From: Phoronis pallida
Lineage: Eukaryota; Phoronida; Phoronidae
Length of the DNA: 11,666 bases
Direction: 5' to 3'
Assembly (NCBI GenBank): GCA_028565715.1
Contig: JAOXYC010202130.1
Location: 1-11,666, forward strand
In this document: positions 9,701-11,666 of the stretch, piece by piece
Layout of the letters: each line of letters starts with the position of its first letter
How positions within the stretch are numbered: position 1 is the stretch's first letter
Position numbers and translations under genes: made by a program
The notes under the pieces: generated by a model
The model's database searches: none
What the model saw: only the letters and a program-made list of their open reading frames with translations
What the model was told of the DNA's origin: nothing

Positions 9701-10375
9701 CGCCACCAAATGATGTTCTTACCATCGCAATCGGTGTCACCAGCCTTCATATAACCAGAGCGACAGCTACACTCGATGTCACCATCAGGTCCGTTACACA
9801 CCTGCTGGCATCCACCTTTGTTGGATTTACATGATGTAGTACCTGAAACACCAAAACAATTTTTTTCCGAAAACACTGTGACACAGACCAGTAACATCTT
9901 TTTTTTAGAAATTGTCAGTTTTTTGTAAAATATAATGACGCATCTAAATACTTGAATTCAGGCTCCCTTTATCACAACCATGTTATGGAAAATGTGTTCA
10001 GGCGACATGTTACCATTAAGATTGTATACGTTACAGAACACGGTAGGTAATTTGCAACCTTGAATGTGAAGTTCCGCCAAGCCTGGAAGTTAGCCATTTT
10101 TCTCCCATTGTTCTTGAACAAAGGTCCAAGCTTCGGAAAGGCTACGGTCGTAATACACCATTGTTAATGTAATCAGTTTCAGAATGTGGTCATATAGGAA
10201 CAAACTCATTATATATTCCCCCTGTTGCCACGTAAGTATTCTCAGCATGTTAACTTACAGTTCTTGTTATCTACAGCCAAAATGTATCCTGGTTTACACG
10301 AGCACACGTATGACCCCAGTGTATTGTTACACGTGTGTCGACAACCACCGTTGGATACCTTACACTCGTCGATGT
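221..10375 (-). CDS. Partial multi-exon gene: three EGF modules, two SEA-like modules, one TM helix, cytoplasmic tail
   Basis: Seen: join 10375..10259, 9842..9723, 8654..8517, 7506..7354, 7125..6922, 6020..5871, 5508..5257, 747..221. Each junction is GT-AG and phase 1, and the joined frame is open for 553 codons including the residue split at the 5' edge. Order by residue: EGF 1-40, EGF 41-79, EGF 80-124, SEA-like module about 126-244, SEA-like module about 245-345, Ser/Thr-rich stem about 355-378, TM helix about 385-407, tail 408-553. Introns are 416, 1068, 1010, 228, 901, 362 and 4509 nt. Inferred: a type I cell-surface protein with a calcium-dependent, N-glycosylated ectodomain for adhesion or ligand binding. 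The start codon, signal peptide and promoter lie beyond the right edge. I recognise the modules but not a named orthologue. Additional phase 1-1 exons could have been missed without breaking the frame. Confidence 0.85.
748..2281. other. 3' part of the 4.5-kb last intron, mostly featureless
   Basis: AT-rich intron sequence ending at the acceptor of exon H. I see no exon-like segment with matching phase and no recognisable transposon protein. Near its left-hand end in intron sense, two copies of TGAAAACGT at 2029-2037 and 2063-2071, each followed by a GGGG-containing stretch, hint at a small worn dispersed repeat. Open frames here are short and have no protein-like composition. Confidence 0.5.
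2282..2294. repeat. Left target-site duplication of the SINE
   Basis: A 13-bp sequence identical to 2521-2533, directly before the SINE head. It is unmutated, which suggests a fairly recent insertion. Confidence 0.8.
2521..2533. repeat. Right target-site duplication of the SINE
   Basis: A 13-bp sequence identical to 2282-2294, directly after the T-rich tail of the SINE. Confidence 0.8.
2534..2934. other. Intron sequence between SINE and Penelope-like remnant
   Basis: No exon, RNA gene or clear repeat recognised. Its right part could include untranslated 3' sequence of the Penelope-like element, whose reading frame ends at 2935, but I cannot show this. Confidence 0.4.
2935..3297 (-). mobile_element. 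Penelope-like element: GIY-YIG endonuclease domain remnant
   Basis: Seen: an open frame of 120 codons ending in TAG. It carries the GIY-YIG layout: VVYLYQFHF as the first (GIY) strand, C-R-R-Q, then [14 protein letters not shown] as the YIG strand and helix with the conserved Arg, then about 45 residues on [15 protein letters not shown], carrying the Glu of the metal site, and a closing Asn. Known: Penelope-like retroelements end in a GIY-YIG nuclease that makes the target nick, and the C-terminal T-L-S-R-R-L pattern is familiar from animal elements of this class. The start shown is only the first Met; the true domain is entered in frame near 3265. It lies in the sense orientation within the last intron. 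Confidence 0.82.
3240..3385 (-). mobile_element. Probable N-terminal fragment of a Penelope-like ORF, out of frame with the GIY-YIG part
   Basis: In the frame of codons starting at 3359, the minus strand reads [13 protein letters not shown], then [20 protein letters not shown]. This resembles the N-terminal conserved block (helix with K/R, A-x-x-x-x-F, C, then L-L/V-P-x-Y/F-T) that precedes the reverse transcriptase in some animal Penelope-like ORFs. It runs straight into the GIY-YIG segment with a frame change near 3260, so the whole reverse transcriptase is missing between them. The match is from memory of the family pattern and could be wrong. Confidence 0.5.
3386..3911 (-). other. Stretch between two Penelope-like fragments, possible 5' untranslated or pseudo-LTR sequence
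   Basis: No continuous frame or known motif. Its position between the truncated reverse transcriptase (3912 onward) and the N-terminal fragment (up to 3385) would fit the leader or pseudo-LTR of a head-to-tail second copy. The sequence alone does not prove this. Confidence 0.3.
3912..4430 (-). mobile_element. Penelope-like element: decayed reverse transcriptase core
   Basis: Seen on the minus strand: [20 protein letters not shown] near 4255-4196 (motif B, Q-x-D-G-V-A-M-G-S-P-L-x-P in live copies), a frameshift near 4186, then [23 protein letters not shown] near 4131-4081 (motif C, normally Y-V/M-D-D), [11 protein letters not shown] and LPFLDILI near 4060-3975, and [10 protein letters not shown] near 3915. 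Upstream, [19 protein letters not shown] and FEFA precede motif B. In-frame stops interrupt at the positions after ALTSF, ETE and HLPD. Known: QxDGVAMG and YLN-x-x-HPNIKFT-x-E are typical of Penelope-like RTs, distinct from LTR and CR1 types. The copy is dead: Y-M-E-D, a frameshift and at least three stops. Confidence 0.88.
4431..4595. other. Intron sequence between the RT remnant and a hairpin cluster
   Basis: No motif recognised. More degraded Penelope-like sequence may extend into it. Confidence 0.35.
4596..4753. repeat. Cluster of three hairpins, possible small MITE
   Basis: Seen: an imperfect inverted repeat with 20-bp arms (4596-4615 and 4633/4634-4653, 18 of 20 pairing); a perfect one, TAGCGTGAAT at 4699-4708 with ATTCACGCTA at 4714-4723 around a 5-nt loop; and TGCGTTC at 4732-4738 with GAACGCA at 4747-4753. 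The region is richer in CG than its surroundings. No flanking target-site duplication was found, so the element type is uncertain. Confidence 0.55.
4754..5256. other. 5' part of the last intron
   Basis: Runs from the donor of exon G. A short C- and G-rich patch at about 5055-5120 (ending in a run of C) stands out from the AT-rich context and may be a fragment of a dispersed repeat. Nothing coding seen. Confidence 0.4.
5257..5508 (-). CDS. Exon G: second half of SEA-like module 2 plus Ser/Thr-rich stem
   Basis: Seen: acceptor GCAATTGCTGAACAG followed by GA AAA AAC, and donor CGAG|GTATGG. The first part (KNVEFDLLP, then a helix around [15 protein letters not shown]) pairs with exon F. The last 25 or so residues are Thr/Ser/Pro-rich (AFPTTTSTS, then more Thr and Pro), typical of an O-glycosylated membrane-proximal stem. 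Several N-x-S/T sequons (N-N-S, N-A-T) precede it. The split codon joins G|GA to the TM exon across a 4.5-kb intron. On the other strand this region also contains a long open frame, which I treat as a shadow. Confidence 0.83.
5509..5870. other. Intron between exons F and G
   Basis: A 362-nt phase-1 intron with GT-AG ends on the minus strand. No inserted element seen. Confidence 0.6.
5871..6020 (-). CDS. Exon F: first half (beta-alpha-beta) of SEA-like module 2
   Basis: Seen: acceptor ATGACCTTTACAG followed by CG GCC AAG, and donor AAAG|GTAATA. It encodes a strand ([11 protein letters not shown]), a loop with N-G-T, a helix ([16 protein letters not shown]), then DRVKVIAIK. The arrangement of F/L helix, an R three residues before a V-x-V-I strand and a terminal Gly matches exon D, so exons D and F are duplicates. 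Known: SEA and SEA-related ferredoxin-like domains place the G-S cleavage site just after this strand. Here the split codon is Gly followed by Lys. Confidence 0.82.
6021..6921. other. Intron between exons E and F
   Basis: A 901-nt intron. Around 6660-6720 there is a perfect inverted repeat (AAACCTG at 6668-6674, CAGGTTT at 6679-6685) in a GC-richer patch spanning roughly 6560-6800, which may be an old dispersed repeat of unknown type. A CCTCGAG palindromic pair near 6271-6301 is also present. No exon recognised. Confidence 0.45.
6922..7125 (-). CDS. Exon E: second half of SEA-like module 1, with an extended C-terminal segment
   Basis: Seen: acceptor TGCTTTAAATAG followed by AA ACC ACG, and donor GAAT|GTATGT. 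The split codon makes Glu. The exon begins with a strand (TTVNFELKP) followed by a helix ([15 protein letters not shown]), matching KNVEFDLLP and its helix in exon G. After that it carries about 35 residues (Leu, Ile and Gly-rich, ending AIIDE) that have no clear partner in the second module until the linker. The acceptor's polypyrimidine tract is weak, so the exact 5' edge is less sure than for other exons. Phase and frame fit on both sides: T|CG gives Ser before exon F. Confidence 0.75.
7126..7353. other. Intron between exons D and E
   Basis: A 228-nt intron splitting SEA-like module 1. No feature seen inside it. Confidence 0.6.
7354..7506 (-). CDS. Exon D: first half (beta-alpha-beta) of SEA-like module 1
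   Basis: Seen: acceptor TTTCTCCCTTCTCTAG followed by CA CCT GCC, and donor GGAG|GTAAGT, both strong. It encodes about 50 residues: a strand (QKLSVVMT), a helix ([15 protein letters not shown]), then a strand after an R ([11 protein letters not shown]). Exon F has the same pattern, ending DRVKVIAIK. Inferred: half of a ferredoxin-like SEA or SEA-related fold, with the other half in exon E. The call rests on secondary-structure pattern and on the G-x-x-x-V-x-F hairpin formed across the splice junction, not on a database match. N-G-T and N-I-S are possible N-glycosylation sites. The 228-nt intron that follows is the shortest in the gene. Confidence 0.8.
7507..7983. other. 3' part of the intron between exons C and D
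   Basis: AT-rich intron sequence with no recognisable element or exon. Confidence 0.5.
7984..8499. mobile_element. MITE-like element with short terminal inverted repeats
   Basis: Seen: CCGGGGATATCC at 7984-7995 is matched in inverse by GGAAATCCCCGG at 8488-8499 (11 of 12). Inside lie a perfect hairpin (GAAAGAGCGC at 8035-8044, GCGCTCTTTC at 8053-8062), a 14-bp direct repeat CGCTCTTTAGGAAA at 8075-8088 and 8479-8492, and a GCACTTTT sequence near both ends in opposite orientation. There is no coding capacity. Target-site duplication is not clear. It ends about 12 bp from the donor of exon C. Confidence 0.5.
8517..8654 (-). CDS. Exon C: calcium-binding EGF module
   Basis: Seen: acceptor CGTCTTTTTCAG followed by AC ATT GAT GAA TGT, and donor TACC|GTAAGT. 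With the G from exon B it reads D-I-D-E-C. All six cysteines are inside the exon, and [10 protein letters not shown] matches the cbEGF hydroxylation consensus. N-C-T is a possible N-glycosylation site. The C1-C3 region is longer than in exon A, with a Gly-rich loop before C3. It is the last EGF before the SEA-like modules; the codon split at its end makes Pro, giving a short Tyr-Pro-Pro linker. A MITE-like repeat ends in the intron about 12 bp from this donor. Confidence 0.9.
8655..9722. other. Intron between exons B and C
   Basis: A 1068-nt intron. The only clear structure is an 18-bp tandem duplication near 9033-9068 and a few TGTCCTTA repeats near 9207-9260. No EGF-like exon was found here. 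Confidence 0.55.
9033..9068. repeat. Perfect 18-bp tandem duplication
   Basis: TAAAACTTCATTGCCACA occurs twice head to tail (9033-9050 and 9051-9068). It is intronic and looks like a simple slippage or repair duplication. Confidence 0.85.
9723..9842 (-). CDS. Exon B: EGF module without calcium consensus
   Basis: Seen: acceptor TTTGGTGTTTCAG followed by GT ACT ACA, and donor GATG|GTAAGA. The exon encodes 39 whole residues with six cysteines in EGF spacing ([12 protein letters not shown], then E-C-S-C and a final D-T-D-C). The C3-C4 segment [10 protein letters not shown] lacks the Asn/Asp and aromatic residue of the calcium-binding consensus, and the N-terminal D-x-D/N-E is absent. This resembles the LDL-receptor or thrombomodulin style of EGF rather than cbEGF. 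The split codon at its 3' end (G|AC) gives the Asp that opens the next cbEGF. It is embedded in the same phase-1 exon series as its neighbours. Confidence 0.9.
9843..10258. other. Intron between exons A and B
   Basis: A 416-nt phase-1 intron with GT-AG ends. No inserted element seen. Confidence 0.6.
10259..10375 (-). CDS. Exon A: calcium-binding EGF module
   Basis: Seen: acceptor ATCTTGCAG followed by AC ATC GAC GAG TGT, so the module opens with D-I-D-E-C if the unseen upstream exon supplies the G. Five Cys lie within the exon and the sixth is the codon split by the downstream intron (T|GT). The donor is T|GTAAGT. The segment [10 protein letters not shown] fits the C-x-[DN]-x4-[FY]-x-C consensus of calcium-binding EGF, in which the Asn may be beta-hydroxylated. 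N-N-T is a possible N-glycosylation site. Known: such modules bind calcium at the interdomain joint and stiffen tandem arrays. It is followed 416 nt later by a second EGF exon. A phase-1 acceptor implies at least one more upstream exon outside the window or in the sequence to the right. Confidence 0.9.
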
Positions 10376-10770
10376 CTGCAAGATATAAAATTGTAGGCCA
10401 TGACACTAAAAGGAATGTTACTCGAGTACCCTGCATTGTAAAATAGAAAACGAAAACTTTAAAATGCATCAATAATAAACTCAAAAATAAATACAGTACC
10501 TACTTTTAAATATGATTCTACTTGACGTCCGTGCCGAAACCTGTTGAATTTTTGTTTTTATACATTTATTCAATTGAAATATCGTTGAAGACACGGCTGA
10601 ATTCATTGCTGAAGATCTTTAAACGAAAAAATAGGATGTCATGGTCTGAACTTCTTTCAAACAATGGGCGGAATGCCATACATAGCGGTATTAGAGATAG
10701 ATGTAGAAATATTAATACAATTACATCATACAAGAGTGATATAACACATGAGTACAGAATACGGACATTA
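10376..10770. other. Sequence upstream of exon A
   Basis: Presumed intron, since exon A begins in phase 1. No exon or signal peptide recognised. AT-rich, leading into the minisatellite. Confidence 0.5.
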
Positions 10771-11086
10771 GAGTTATACAGCGATTCTCTCGTAAGTTCT
10801 TCATTAGAGTTTTACAGCGATTCTCTCGTAAGTTCTTCATTAGAGCTATACAGCGATTCTCTCGTAAGTTCTTCATTAGAGTTATTCAGCGATTCTCTCG
10901 TAAGTTCTGCATTAGAGTTATACAGCGATTCTCTCGTAAGTTCTTCATTAGAGTTATAAAGCGATTATCTCGTAAGTTCTTCATTAGATATATACAGTGA
11001 TTCTCTCGTAAGTTCTTCATAAGAGTTATACAGCGATTCTCTCGTAAGTTCTTCATTAGAGTTATTCAGCGATTCTCTCGTAAGTT
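10771..11086. repeat. 36-bp minisatellite, left block, about 8.8 copies
   Basis: Nine units begin every 36 bp from 10771 to 11059; the last stops after 28 bp. The consensus starts GAGTTATACAGCGATTCTCT and continues CGTAAGTTCTTCATTA. Units differ by a few substitutions and none by length. Because 36 is a multiple of 3, each strand can stay open with a 12-residue period (plus strand Y-S-D-S-L-V-S-S-S-L-E-L). A T-to-A change in unit 6 makes a TAA on the plus strand. I see no evidence that it is translated. Confidence 0.95.
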
Positions 11087-11532
11087 GAGGAACGCAGACG
11101 TCGTCTAGGTGTTTTGTAATTCGATTAGGTCTTTCAAGTAAACAGGAGCACTGTTGGTAAGGCATTTGTATACAAATACCATCAGGCGGAACTTTGAAGG
11201 TTGAAGAGCACAGGCGTGATAGATGTTGTAGGTGGTGTCCTCGTCACTAGTCGTGCGGCTTTATTTTGCACAGACTGCAATCGCCTTGAGTCGTGTTGTG
11301 AGATGCCAGACAGCATAGACGAACAGTAGTCTAATCTTGAAGTCACCAACGCTGCGATGGAATCTTTGCAAGCGTTAGTAGTGATGAGCGGTCTCACCTT
11401 TCCGATGTTTTTAAGGTGGTAATTGCAGCATCTGATGACAGCAGTCACTTGTCCGGACATGGACAAATGCTGGTTCAGTACCACTCCAAGATACTTCACA
11501 GTTTTGGTGGATTGAATAGTTGCGCCTCCTAC
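11087..11532 (-). mobile_element. LINE fragment: C-terminal part of a CR1/L2/jockey-like reverse transcriptase ORF
   Basis: Seen on the minus strand from about 11532: a G-G-A-T-I turn, VKYLGVVLNQHLSM, CNYHLKNIGKVRPLIT, SRLDYCSSMLSGI, RLQSVQNKAARLVTRT, then ITPVL. These are the post-palm and thumb blocks of non-LTR RTs (YLGV-x-L-D, SRLDYCN, LQ-x-VQN-x-AARLV). A stop and frame change near 11185 follow, and another frame continues with YKCLTNSAPVYLKDLIELQ, then RRRLRSS in a third frame. So it is a dead fragment with small deletions. It lacks the YxDD palm and any endonuclease, and sits between two blocks of the minisatellite. Confidence 0.88.
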
Positions 11533-11666
11533 GTTATACAGCGATTCTCTCGTAAGTTCTTCATTAGAGATATACAGCGATTCTCTCGTAAGTTCTTCAT
11601 TAGAGTTATACAGCGATTCTCTCGTAAGTTCTTCATTAGAGTTATACAGCGATTCTCTCGTAAGTT
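11531..11666. repeat. 36-bp minisatellite, right block, at least 3.8 copies
   Basis: Units start at 11531 (first two bases differ), 11567, 11603 and 11639; the last is cut by the window edge. Same consensus and orientation as the block at 10771-11086, and more uniform. The array continues out of the window, so its size is unknown. Confidence 0.95.

Noticed and set aside
10522-10959. Plus-strand open frame of 145 codons with a 12-residue Ser-rich repeat
   Set aside because: The repeat part is only a minisatellite whose 36-bp unit keeps any frame open, the leader has no recognisable domain, and there is no promoter or splice evidence.
10771-11086. CRISPR-like array (36-bp repeats)
   Set aside because: The repeats are directly abutting with no spacers, and the locus is eukaryotic.
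10965-11165. Minus-strand open frame with L-T-R-E-S-L-Y repeats
   Set aside because: It is the same minisatellite read on the other strand, with no independent sign of coding.

Overview
This is a stretch of metazoan genomic DNA, probably from a marine invertebrate. The evidence is spliceosomal GT-AG introns, phase-1 exons encoding EGF modules, an AATAAA poly(A) signal, a tRNA-derived SINE, a Penelope-like element with a GIY-YIG domain, and a LINE of CR1/L2/jockey-like type. The mix of elements would fit a cnidarian, but that is only an impression. Nothing looks prokaryotic.

The main content is the 3' part of one minus-strand gene. I reconstructed eight exons (10375..10259, 9842..9723, 8654..8517, 7506..7354, 7125..6922, 6020..5871, 5508..5257, 747..221). 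All seven introns are phase 1 with GT-AG ends, and the joined frame stays open for 553 codons to a TAG at 223..221. The product is a partial type I membrane protein. In order it has three EGF modules (the first and third with the calcium-binding consensus), two tandem SEA-like alpha/beta modules of two exons each, a Ser/Thr-rich stem, one transmembrane helix and a charged 146-residue cytoplasmic tail. The 5' end, with start codon and signal peptide, lies beyond the right edge of the window.

The last intron (5256..748, about 4.5 kb) is a trap for mobile DNA. Reading rightward it holds a tRNA-derived SINE with 13-bp target-site duplications, then Penelope-like remnants (GIY-YIG domain, N-terminal piece, then a decayed reverse transcriptase, in an order that suggests a head-to-tail tandem of damaged copies), then a cluster of hairpins. 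A MITE-like element ends about 12 bp from the donor site of the third EGF exon.

The right end (10771..11666) is a 36-bp minisatellite in two blocks, separated by a piece of LINE reverse-transcriptase ORF. The left end (1..107), past the poly(A) signal, has a degenerate G-rich repeat and a perfect hairpin. I found no other convincing protein gene on either strand.
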